A program made the translations under genes and the position numbers. The notes under the pieces were generated by a model. That model saw only the letters and a list, made by a program, of their open reading frames with translations. It searched no databases and was not told where the DNA came from. This document shows, one piece after another, positions 10,360-20,949 of a DNA stretch of 64,000 nt. This DNA is from Pelobates cultripes (lineage: Eukaryota > Chordata > Amphibia > Anura > Pelobatidae), in NCBI GenBank assembly GCA_933207985.1, contig OW240916.1, positions 314,432,028 through 314,496,027 of the forward strand, given 5' to 3'. The first letter of the stretch is position 1. Each line of letters begins with the position of its first letter.

Positions 10360-10640
10360 ATTACATTGTTCACATTAACCTATCTCCTTCACAGTACACC
10401 GAGCCACTCAGGGTTAACTGTGGAAGGAGCTAGGCTCCACCCCCCCCCCCCACTTGGGCAAGATCAGCAGCCAATCATGAGAGAGGGCGGGATATTTAAA
10501 CAACGGTTTAACTTACACTCGGTTCCCTTGGAAGAGCCGATTTTCGGCGAAACGCGCGTCGGGACTAGTTTAGTGGAGGGTGGAGGTGTTGGACAGGGAC
10601 GATGCTGCAGCTGTGACTTTCCTCTTTATTTATTTTATTC
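10360..10640 (+). other. Possible Penelope-type terminal repeat (pLTR-like)
   Basis: This GC-richer stretch has a C11 tract, a TATTTAAA box-like site (10493-10500) and a hammerhead-like motif (10517-10572). It lies about 0.6 kb after the Penelope-like ORF. Penelope-like elements often carry hammerheads in their flanking repeats, so it may belong to the same element. A second copy that would prove a terminal repeat is not visible. Confidence 0.4.
10517..10572 (+). ncRNA. Hammerhead-ribozyme-like motif (c)
   Basis: The order is GGTTCCC, then TGGAAGA where CUGANGA is expected (GA-N-GA kept, C3 and U4 changed), then GCCGA-TTT-TCGGC (a 5-bp helix II), then GAAACGCGCGTC (helix III plus a GUC cleavage triplet), then GGGAC. 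GGGAC can pair with the upstream TTCCC as a short helix I. The 3' half matches the hammerhead layout closely; the damaged CUGA box suggests reduced or no activity. Confidence 0.6.
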
Positions 10641-13059
10641 GGACTGTGCTTAGACGTTTGGTTAGAAAGTTTAAACCGAAAGTTGGAGGTGTTTGTCACT
10701 ACGGTGATACTGGGTGATAAGAGTGGGGTGGTGATACTGGGCTATTACATTCAGACCACGCTTTAACCCCTCAATCCCGCATCACCTGTGCCAATATTCG
10801 ATCTAAGTGACACTCTTTGATAAATATCCTTATTATGGTTTCTCTCTCCTCTAACTATTTCTTCACACAGCGACTGTGCTTTTTTTCATTTTAATATTTT
10901 ATTATTTAAAGTTATATTTTATCAGATTATGGGTTGCTGAAATTGTACTAGTAACCTGTAGGTTTAATATCTAGATTTATTGTAGCCTCCAGGTTTTCTT
11001 GTACCTCTTCTTTTTAGTTAGTTATCCAGTAGGGGTTACCCCCATTCCATTTTTCATTAGCAACCTGACACACTCTCTTTATCTTTTCTTTCGAAATAAA
11101 TATTTTTTTAAATGTAGGTTCTTTAGTATATATCCCTATTTTTATATAAGCACAAACAAAGAGATATCTACTAGAAATTTGCTACGTGTTTTTCCCTTGC
11201 TTCTGATATTATGCAACCACATCTCCTGGAATCCTGTTGTATACAATCCTTAACAGGTGACAAAATATACAGTCTGCGCACAAAACAAATTATTCGGTCC
11301 CTGAAACAAGCATATTTGTATGAATTCCAAAACAGAATACCTGAGTCTGCCCTTGTCGGCTTCCTGGCTTCATCATAAAGCGAAATGTATCAGCCCTCAT
11401 GCATACCTGTGATAAAATGAAAGCAGTTCAGCATGAAAAGACCTGACTTAAACAGTCATTTACGTTAGCCTTCAAACACTTATCAAGTTAATGAACAGCA
11501 ATGAGAAATGAAATATGAATAACAAATTAAATGCAAAATAGAAAAACTAAATTCTAATGTAACTCATATGTTGCATAGTGATATAATTCCTTGTAAAGGT
11601 AACTTTCAATCCCTTGATAACAATTTATATTAAAATAAGATAAGTAACGCCATTGATTTGTTTGTTTTTTGAGAAATGTAAATATTTTTTTTAAACTATA
11701 TTCCCCTTAAATACTTTTTTTTTTAATAAGCATTAACCATTAGGTAATAAAATAAAAAAAATCCATTATCCTTCCGCTACAGTGACATCTTCCTGGACCG
11801 ATTATTTAGTCCTTTCAATCCCTACAGAGATAATATAACTGTGAATTATGAAATGTCAGAAAGTGATGTGTCAGTACAGATGAGACATCTTTAATAACTT
11901 CACCTACACCTACCTCTCAACAACACAAGATAGGATCTAACATTCAGTAATTTCCAATGAAAATATGCATCATCTTTTCAGTGGCTGTTAAAATAATTAT
12001 TTTAATGTTCTGCCAATGGCATTCAAGATAAAACATTTTGAATCGCTATGTTTCAAGTCTAACGTCATAAAATATGTAACTGTAGCAAGCCATATATTCT
12101 GTGCTTTAACCTATCACACAGATACGCTAGCCAATATTACAACGTGTTGACATCAAGATATAAATACTTCACAACATGTTGACATTGAAAAATAAATAAC
12201 TCACTTTCCCAGTGTTATATAAAAAGAATGACTTTATAACTATCCTTCCAAAGTTTAACTTTTTTTTTAAACTTTCTTAACTCACATATTTCATATTACA
12301 AACTGTAGAACCACAAGTACATAAAATTGTCTTGTACATTCTTCTGAGTTATTTACTAAGAATTGGAAATAAATGATAAGGATGTTGCAAATTTTAGACC
12401 AAAATAAAGGAGCTGAAAAATTGCAGTGAATTGTCTAACTGGGCATAGAATGTACAATTCCTGTGTTAATTCTCCCGGTTAATGGATAAATATATTTCGG
12501 AAACAGCAACTAACAATTAACAAATATAAAATATTAATAAACCAAAATCAATCATCCAAAGATAATTCTAGTGTTGTATCACTTTAATGCGAATTGATTT
12601 TATGTTTTAAAATTGAATAATTTCATAATTATCAGATCATTGCAAAATGTGATTAATAATAATAAAGTAATCAACTATAGCATGTCTGTTAATATAGGCT
12701 GATTAGCATCAATAAACTGCTGGAATTTTCTACCTCCAAATACCATATGCAAAGAAGGTAGACAGTGCTCCAGATTAGACTGGTTATGTACCCACAGATG
12801 CAATGGTTTCAAATGGGTATTTACTTATTCATCTAATCTCTACAATGTATAAAATAAATAAATTAAAACATTAAAAAAGCAGGACATTTTTTTTTCTTTC
12901 AAATATAGGATGTACACCTTGTAAATTAAGAGAAAAACATGATAAAAATGTGAAGAAATGTCTGCTGGAATTTGAAAGCATCTTACCAAAATCTCAACAG
13001 AATAAAATATGTAATAATATAATATATACAATATAACGTATATATATATAATATAATAT
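10641..13059. other. No gene recognised (unique AT-rich DNA)
   Basis: Small frames only (for example 10999-11253 and 12840-13031), with no recognisable domain. Poly(A/T) runs occur near 11690-11760, and an AT dinucleotide-rich tract near 13035-13060. No tandem array or RNA gene is visible. Confidence 0.5.
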
Positions 13060-13457
13060 ATGCCCTAACAACTCCCCTGGCTGTGACTTACACAGCCTGC
13101 ATTTAGATGTTAAGTTACTTTAGAACTTTTTATCTCCTGCTCTGTAAATTTAACTTTAATTATACACAGGAGATTCCTGCAAGGTCTAGTGGGTTATTAA
13201 CAGATGAGGAGATACTAGATTCTAAATTAAACAGACTGCGGAATAAAGGAAGTATAAACGATAGATGACTCTTTACAGGAAGTGTTTAGAAAGGCTGCAT
13301 AGGTCATATGCAGGGCGGTGTGACTAGGGCTGCAAAACAAAGTGATTTAACTCCTATATGGCAGATAATTGAGCAGTGAGACCACAGAGAACTGATCTAT
13401 ACACCAAAACCACTTAATTAAGCTAAAGTTATTTTATGAACTATAGTGTCCCTTTAA
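13060..13457. mobile_element. T2/Kolobok-like element, partial
   Basis: It ends in GTCCCTTTAA at 13457. It aligns block by block with the split element at 24471-26623: 'ctcccctggctgtgact', 'ttaacaga...gagata', 'aagtgtttag', 'ggcagataattgagcagtgag' and 'ctatagtgtccctttaa'. The matching TTAAAGGG left end is missing. This uninterrupted copy serves as a template for recognising the insertions in the other copy. Confidence 0.75.
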
Positions 13458-14095
13458 CATTTACAACAGAAAAGATAGTTTATAATTGTTATTCCAATCT
13501 ATCTAGAATTCTGAAAATAAGGTATTGCTTTAAATAGACTTTATTGTCCTACTCAAATACAATATTGAAGAAAATTACACCCAGGAATTATCCGATTACC
13601 TTCACAGCATGGAACTGGGTAGTCCATTTTATTATAACACTTTATTGACCTCAGGGCTAACTAGAACTCCAATTTCATGGAAATAAACTATTAAGATTTT
13701 ACTTTTTATAAGGTTGTCATAAAAAAGTAATGGCCGTTTCACTTTCTGTAATTTGCCATTTCCAAGATATGAACCCAAAACGAATTATAAGATAATAAAA
13801 TTCTGCTAAATTGGTATGATACTCATTAGATTCTGCCACAATCCCAATATTTTATCAAATTATATTTAAAATGTTACTGCAATAATCACAACTCTGTGAC
13901 TTTGAACTGATTATTTTAGTTTAATGTCACAAGAAAATATTACACCTTAAAGTGCTGCGACTTTTTAACATGAAAGTTCATTTTATTTAAGAAATATATT
14001 GTAATAGAGAACTGTATTATGCTACAGTACACAGACACAATTGGATTTCAAAAATGCTATAATCCATGCAGTCAGTCAGATATTGAAATCTATTT
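13458..14095. other. No gene recognised
   Basis: AT-rich sequence with no ORF or repeat that I can identify. Confidence 0.5.
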
Positions 14096-14620
14096 GCTAG
14101 TTGGTACAGACAAGGAATTCACTAGTTGGTACAGACAAGGAATTCACTAGCTGGTACAGACAAGGAATTCACTAGTTGGTACAGGCAAGGAATTCACTAG
14201 CTGGTACAGACAAGAAATTCTCTAGCTGGTACAGACAAGGAATTCACTAGCTGGTACAGACAAGGAAGTCACTAGGTGATACAGACAAGGAATTCACTAG
14301 TTGGTACAGACAAGGAATTCACTAGTTGGTACAGACAAGGAATTCACTAGTTGGTACAGACAAGGAATTCACTAGGTGATACAGACAAGAAATTCACTAG
14401 CTGGTACAGACAAGGAATTCACTAGCTGGTACAGACAAGGAAGTCACTAGGTGATACAGACAAGGAATTCACTAGTTGGTACAGACAAGGAATTCACTAG
14501 TTGGTACAGACAAGGAATTCACTAGCTGGTACAGACAAGGAATTCACTAGCTGGTACAGACAAGGAATTCACTAGGTGGTACAGACAAAGAATTTACTAG
14601 ATGGTACAGACAAGAAATTC
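14096..14620. repeat. Minisatellite, 25-bp unit x 21
   Basis: Units of 25 bp (ctagttggtacagacaagg followed by aattca) repeat in phase for 525 bp. Most units contain GAATTC. Variants at the ttgg/ctgg/gtga position recur in blocks: a string of units around 14270-14420 resembles the string that follows it, which suggests higher-order duplication. There are no unique spacers. Confidence 0.95.
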
Positions 14621-14666
14621 ACTAGCTGGCCTAATTCTTAAGCCACAACACCATTACTCATTCAGT

Positions 14667-14668
<2 letters not shown>

Positions 14669-14703
<35 letters not shown>
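14669..14703. repeat. (TA)n microsatellite
   Basis: About 17 uninterrupted TA dinucleotides just after the 25-bp minisatellite. Confidence 0.97.
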
Positions 14704-14706
<3 letters not shown>

Positions 14707-14799
14707 AAAAAAAGCAGAAAAAATGCCTTAAATAATGGGGGAAATCCTGTGGCTAAAGTGACCATGTATAGATTTCCTCTAAGCAGTCATATGGTGGCC

Positions 14800-15110
14800 T
14801 AAAAGTGCACTCATGTCATGTCAGGATATTTATATCGGCAGACATTTTGTGCTAAGAAAAAAATTAAAAGTGTATATTGCCAGAGTCACTCAGAACAGAG
14901 CAGACTCCATTTTGCTATCTTCAGGATAACAAAGACACATAATTTCCTTAATTTCACTAACCACTGAGCCTGAGCTAAGGAATGCATTATATAAACACAG
15001 ACACTAATGACAGAGAAGACTAAGTAATTAATTTTACTTTCTAAATTTTACAAGGTCCCATTGTAAGTAAGGGGTGAAATTGAGTTTAGAACTGTCTTAC
15101 ACACTTTAGT
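14800..15110 (-). repeat. LTR-like dispersed repeat (inverted partner of 49265-49632)
   Basis: Its reverse complement matches 49265-49632 in order: 'aaactcaatttcacccctta', 'cttacaatgggaccttgtaa', 'aatgcattccttagctcag', 'aaaatggagt', and 'ccgatataaatatcctgaca' at the end. In the reading direction it has a poly(A)-signal-like site and ends in CTGACA. This suggests an LTR. No coding portion is attached. Confidence 0.65.
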
Positions 15111-15199
15111 CTTACACACTTTAGTGTATCTTATACTCCTCTTGTGTCTTACACCTCCCTGTAATGTATCTTATACCCCACCATTTTTCCGTTTGTGTT

Positions 15200-16045
15200 A
15201 CTTGCATCACCTTTGTATGTCTCTTACTTCCCCCAGCCCTTATGTGTGTCTCTTTTTTCCATCCCCAGATCTTCTGTATGGCTCTTTCTTCCCTCAGCCC
15301 CTTTTCTGTCTCTTTCTCCCCAAGCCAATTTTCTGTGTCTCCCACCCCATCATATTATCTGTCCTCCAACTCCTCTGTTTTTCCCCTTCCCTGGCACCTT
15401 TGTGTGTTTCTTTCTCCCTTTCCCCAGCATCTTGTCTATTTCACCAAGCCCTTTTGTGCATCTCTTTCTCCCCACAGCTCCTCTGTGTCTCTCTCTCTCC
15501 TCCCAGCTATTCTGTTTGTCTCTTTCTTCTCCCAGCCCCTCTGTGTAAGTCTCTCTCTCCTCCCAGCCATTCCGTGTGTCTCTTTCTTCTCCCAGCCCCT
15601 CTGTGTGTATCTTTCTACTGCAAGTCCCTCTGTGTGTCTATTACTTCCCCAGCTCCTCTTTGCATCTTCTTCTACTCTCAGCTCCTCTATGCATCTCCCC
15701 CCCCCCAGCCATTCTGTGTATCTCTTTCTCCCTAGCCCCTCTGTGCATCTCTTTCTCCTCCCAGCCCCTCTGTGTGTCTCTTTCTCCTCTCAGCCCCTCT
15801 GTGTGTCTCTTTTTCTTCCCAGCCCCTCTGTGTGTTTCTTTATCCTCCCAGCCCCTCCCTGTGTCTCTTTCTCCTGTGTGTCCTCCCAGCCCCTCCATGT
15901 GTCTCTTTCCTCTGTGTGTCTCTTTCTCCTGCCAGCCCCTCTGTGTGTCTCTTTCTCCACACCGCCCCTCTGTGTGTTTCTTTCTCCTCTCAGCCCCCTT
16001 GTGTGTCTGTTTCTCCTGCCAGCCTTCTGTATGTTTCTCCCCTGC
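15200..16045. repeat. Pyrimidine-rich degenerate minisatellite
   Basis: Roughly thirty imperfect units, typically 26-33 bp, built on 'agcccctctgtgtgtctctt' followed by tctcctccc. Unit length and sequence drift most at the left. Three plus frames stay open (up to 326 codons at 15164-16144) because the strand has almost no A. These are Ser/Leu/Pro-rich translations of a repeat, without domains. Confidence 0.9.
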
Positions 16046-17929
16046 AGCTGGTCACCTGGACATTGTGCCTCCCAGGCTGGTGCGCCCTATGGTGACTTTA
16101 TGGGTGCCCCAGTTCTGACCACACTGCAATACTTAGAAGCATAGTATTTTATTATGGTGGAGGTAAAACAAAGCAGGTGAGCTATAAACGCATATTGCAG
16201 CTATTTGTTTTCCCCAAAACCTATATAAAATTGTAGCAGAATTCAGGAATCCAGAATACAAGCTCATGAGAGAAACAATGCTATATAGAATATAAATCTG
16301 TAATTCTGATTTAATTGTTACGCATGTCATTTTAACAAAGCAAAATCTGGGGTTTTCCATGGCAGTATCCAGCAGTATTTTAATATAATATTCTACATTC
16401 TATTTTTCCAGTGTAATAGGGTTTATTTAGATGAGTCCAAGATAAGCCAAGCCATGTTACTAATTGCTATAAGTTACATAATTTATATAAACTAGTTCCT
16501 CCTGACCTTTCCTACACAGAGTTCAGTATCTTTTAAGTGCATTCAATGAAGACCTATATGTACATAAAGCTTTTATGATGGATCATTGGTTCTCTGACAA
16601 ATTAAAAAAAAATATATCTTCAGATTGTAAACAACGACAGTTGTGGATTGTGCTCACTGCCGTGCCAAAAATCAGCACAGAGAATACAATGCAAAAATAG
16701 AGAAAAAACACAATGTGAAATTTAGTGACCATTTAGTAATTAATATATTTAATTAGGAGCACCAAAAATAAACGTTTTGTGACTCCTGTCCTTTTCTCAA
16801 TGTACAATGTACTTAGTGTAATAAACAAACTCACCAATAGATATAGGAAAATAGTGAAAGGATATTGAAACATTGTGTTAATACAAATCACATTTTATTA
16901 CAAAAAGAGGTCAAATTAATGTACCTTTTGGATACTGTGTCACTTTATGGGATACAAGTAAAACTAGAATGCCACTGGTTTTTATAATATATGAGTTTGG
17001 GTACCGACTGACGGTAAGACTCACGCTTGTGGGAGGTGTGTTTCCCCAGAGTCTTTGTATATTATTGGTATATTCACTTATCCATTCTGTTCTGTTTTTT
17101 TGCTTCTGATTATTTCTATTATTTTGGTGTGTCTGTGCATTTAAACAATTCTGTATATGGGACAGTAAGTCATATTGTGATATGTATATAGGTAAGGATT
17201 AAACCATGGCTAAATGTATACATTGTCTATCTTAGGCTTTCTTATAATGTTGCTGGGTATACCTGTATGTGTATTACGATCTTGTAGATTTCTATTTAGA
17301 GTAGAGCTTTATTTAGCTATATTTTGTTGTTATTTTATTTACTAACAGTCTTGCCGTGCTGCCCGTGTTTGGCAAAAGACTCCAACCAACCATTTCCATG
17401 GAGTCCTTTGTGCCGACATTTGTGACGTGTGATGTCACAAGATCTCTCGCAATCTCGTTGGGAGCTCTGGCGCAGTTTTTTGCATAGGCTGGGAACTTCA
17501 GTTTGATGAGTGAATGGTCCTTTTACTATTTTTCTATATATACTGTTTTTTTACATTGCTCAAATTCTGGGGTTGAAATAATATACTCTTGGTTCTACTC
17601 CTACACAATTTAAATTCTCCAACATGGACCTGATATTGCAGTTGGTTGATTAAAGATTTTCGTGAGCTAATTTTTTATCTCATGTAGATTAATGACCAGT
17701 GGACTTCATTATTCAAAATCTGTCCGATTTTGCATTCCTTATAGCACAGACCTAAGCTATTTTTGGTCCCCTATTCTTCTTATGAATGTTCAGGCTACAA
17801 AATACTTTAACTCTGAAGATTTAATTTTTGAAGAATATTATTTGCATATCCTTGGACTTTGAATAATTCAAAAACCTCTACATGTTGCAGATGACTCATT
17901 TTTATTTTATAATAACATTGATACAATTA
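16046..17929. other. No gene recognised
   Basis: Mostly unique AT-rich DNA. A short GC-richer patch at 17340-17490 contains 'gtgacgtgtgatgtcac' and 'agatctctcgcaatctcg', which may be part of an old element. No ORF with a recognisable domain. Confidence 0.45.
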
Positions 17930-18196
17930 TAGAAACATAGAAACATAGAAACATAGAATGTGACGGCAGATAAGAACCATTCGGCCCATCCAGTCTGCCC
18001 AATTTTCTAAAAACTTTCATTAGTCCCTAGCCTTATCTTATAGTTAGGATAGCCTTATGCCTATCCCATGCATGCTTAAACTCCTTTACTGTGTTAACCT
18101 CTACCACTTCAGCTGGAAGGCTATTCCATGCATCCACTACCCTCTCAGTAAAGTAATACTTCCTGATATTATTTTTAAACCTTTTGTCCCTCTAAT
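17930..18196 (-). mobile_element. CR1 LINE 3' untranslated region and octamer tail
   Basis: It follows the RT stop codon on the minus strand and ends in three ATTCTATG/GTTTCTAT-type units at 17930-17957. The same sequence forms the isolated tail at 994-1115. There is no poly(A), as usual for CR1. Confidence 0.85.
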
Positions 18197-19444
18197 TTAA
18201 GACTGTCCTCTTGTTGTGGTAGTTTTTCTTCTTTTAAATATAGTCTCCTCCTTTACTGTGTTGATTCCCTTTATATATTTAAATGTTTCTATCATATCTC
18301 CCCTGTCTCGTCTTTCCTCCAAGCTATACATGTTAAGATCCTTTAACCTTTCCTGGTAAGTTTTATCCCGCAATCCATGAACCAGTTTAGTAGCCCTTCT
18401 CTGAACCCTCTCTAAGGTATCAATATCCTTCTGAAGATACGGTCTCCAGTACTGTGTACAATACTCCAAGTGAGGTCTCACCAGTGTTCTGTATAATGGC
18501 ATGAGCACTTCCCTCTTTCTACTGCTAATACCTCTCCCTATACAACCAAGCATTCTGCTAGCATTTCCTGCTGCTCTATTACATTGTCTGCCTACCTTTA
18601 AGTCATCAGAAATAATCACCCCTAAATCCCTTTCCTCATATGTTGAGGTTAGGACTCTATCAAATATTCTGTACTCTGCCCTTGGGTTTTTACGTCCAAG
18701 ATGCATTATCTTGCACTTATCCACATTAAATGTCAGTTGCCACAATTCTGACCATTTTTCTAGTTTACCTAAATCATTTGTCATTTGGCTTATCCCTCCT
18801 GGAACATCAACCCTGTTACATATCTTAGTATCATCAGCAAAAAGACATACCTTACCATCAAGACCTTCTGCAATATCACTAATAAAAATATTAAAGAGAA
18901 TGGGTCCAAGTACAGATCCCTGAGGTACCCCACTGGTGACAAGTCCAAGCTTCGAATATATTCCATTAACTACAACCCTCTGTTGCCTGTCACTCAGCCA
19001 CTGCCTTACCCATTCAACAATATTTGAATCCAAACTTAAAGATTGCAGTTTATTGATAAGCCTTCTATGTGCAACAGTGTCAAAAGCCTTACTGAAATCT
19101 AGGTAAGCAATGTCTACTGCACCACCCTGATCTATAATTTTAGTTACCCAATCAAAAAAATCAATAAGATTAGTTTGGCATGATCTCCCTGAAGTAAACC
19201 CATGTTGTCTCTGATCTTGAAATCCATGTGTTTTTAGATGTTCATCAATCCTATCCTTTAACATGGTTTCCATCACTTTCCCCACTACTGAAGTAAGGCT
19301 TACTGGCCTATAGTTGCCCGACTCCTCCCTATTACCTTTCTTGTAAATGGGCACAACATTCGCTAACTTCCAATCTTCTGGGACTACACCTGTTAACAAT
19401 GATTGGTTAAATGTGTAATTTGTTTTAGAGATATAGGTATACAT
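18197..19444 (-). CDS. CR1 LINE reverse transcriptase (5'-truncated, open for 415 codons)
   Basis: The frame encodes a CR1-type non-LTR RT. In order it shows 'GNYRPVSLTSVVGKVMET' (residues 43-60), 'HGFTSGRSCQTNLIDF' (81-96), LDFSKAFDTV (115-124), SGVPQGSVLGPILFNIFISD (171-190), the catalytic LFADDTKI (201-208), and the C-terminal 'LERVQRRATKLVHGL' and 'DMIETFKYIKGIN'. All catalytic motifs are intact. CR1 ORF2 usually has an endonuclease domain before the RT; that part is lost and the first residues are probably flanking DNA. The long open frame suggests a fairly recent insertion, but the copy cannot move by itself. Confidence 0.9.
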   Translation of the reverse strand: MYTYISKTNYTFNQSLLTGVVPEDWKLANVVPIYKKGNREESGNYRPVSLTSVVGKVMETMLKDRIDEHLKTHGFQDQRQHGFTSGRSCQTNLIDFFDWVTKIIDQGGAVDIAYLDFSKAFDTVAHRRLINKLQSLSLDSNIVEWVRQWLSDRQQRVVVNGIYSKLGLVTSGVPQGSVLGPILFNIFISDIAEGLDGKVCLFADDTKICNRVDVPGGISQMTNDLGKLEKWSELWQLTFNVDKCKIMHLGRKNPRAEYRIFDRVLTSTYEERDLGVIISDDLKVGRQCNRAAGNASRMLGCIGRGISSRKREVLMPLYRTLVRPHLEYCTQYWRPYLQKDIDTLERVQRRATKLVHGLRDKTYQERLKDLNMYSLEERRDRGDMIETFKYIKGINTVKEETIFKRRKTTTTRGQS

Positions 19445-20949
19445 ATAAATTATTTATGTGTTTACATTGCATGTCTCAATATGTGTACCTGAACCGTGAG
19501 GCTTCACATATTCAAGATTTAAGATTTATGAATAAACGTTGTCACTGGTAACGGACTGCATTCTCATCCACTAATGGTATGACACTTTCTTGTATATATC
19601 CAGCTATTCCTAGTAACAGCTACAAATTATAATTTCTAATGGTCATCACCTCTCAGAATTCCATTACAATAAGTGACTAAAGTAATAACTTGTGTAGCAA
19701 TCACGACATTGCGTGCGTCTCCCGCACTGTCACTCGCAAAGCTGACTGCTGTTGACATGTTTTTTTCTCACCTTACAAATTATTCTAGGAGGCTTTAAAA
19801 AAAAAAAAAATTTGCCCTGAAAATCAGACTTCAGGATGATTAAATAGATAACATTTCATGCATGGTAGAAAAAGACTTTTCAACGTCTCTTGGTCCTTCA
19901 TTACACTGGTGATTTATGGAATTCATTCCATATTAAAACACAATTAAAAATAGGAAATGGCTATATGCACTAATTACTGGCCCTCCTGTTACTGTAAGGT
20001 ACATGTACGGGATAATTAAACTACTAGCTGATGTGGAACATCAAGACCCAGCCTACACATTTCCTCGTTCAGATTCCACCACTCAGTGCTATCGATTCCT
20101 GTCCACTGAATGTAAAATCTCAATTACTCAAACTGATTGGATTAGATACTGCAAATAATTGTATGCCTTAGAGGAGTTACTGAGATACCTACGCATTCTT
20201 CAACAAAGAGAGGTGATGATAATGTAATATCTTAAAAATTCATGCAAGTAACCGTACAGTAAGATAAAAATATCTAGGGAATATGTGGCTCGGGTTGAGA
20301 TAGCAGTTTAACCCTGCAGAATTATAGGGAAAGAAAAATGTGGAAATCTGGTTAGTAACGGCAAGGAAGTGCATAATATTCGTCTTAGGTCATCATATCG
20401 TACGCGCCAATCATTGAGAAGTCTTCTAGCAAAGCTGAAGTAGGCTGTAATCACACACAGTAGAGATTAATATATAATATTATATCTTTTTGGAATGTAG
20501 CTTTTTTTTCTAAATGGTCTTTAAACTGCAGGATTTAAATGAAAATTGCAGACTGAGAACTATTTGTGCTCAGTGTATCACAAATTCATTTTATACGAAA
20601 ATAACAAGCCATGAGGAATTAGGTAGAAATTAGGTGAAGTTAGCAGAAAAGCCTTAACTAAATGTGCAGTTTTAAGAAAAAACAAAAACAAAGCATCTGG
20701 TAGATTTTTCTATAAACTTAACTTGTGTAGCATTTCTTTACAGTGATAGAGATTTCATTGGTTAAAAGATAACAACAATGTCAATAATTTCCAATTCAAA
20801 GGGGACTCCAGGAACCACAAGCACTACAATTATATGAAGTGTTTATGGTGACAAGAGTGTCCCATTAGATCACTATAGTTGTGCAGCACTAGCCACTCCT
20901 ACAATGGCTTTCCATTTTGACTCTATGTTACATTCAGTTTAGCTTTAGC
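19445..20949. other. No gene recognised; possible old T2 fragment near 20800-20870
   Basis: Unique AT-rich DNA with a 15-base A run near 19798. Around 20800-20865 'caaaggggactccagg' and 'gacaagagtgtccc' resemble decayed T2-type ends, but neither has an intact TTAA. Confidence 0.4.

Noticed and set aside
14096..14620. CRISPR-like regular repeat
   Set aside because: Units are contiguous with no unique spacers, and the genome is vertebrate.
15164..16144. 326-codon Ser/Leu/Pro-rich ORF
   Set aside because: It follows a pyrimidine-rich tandem repeat that is open in three overlapping frames, with no domain.
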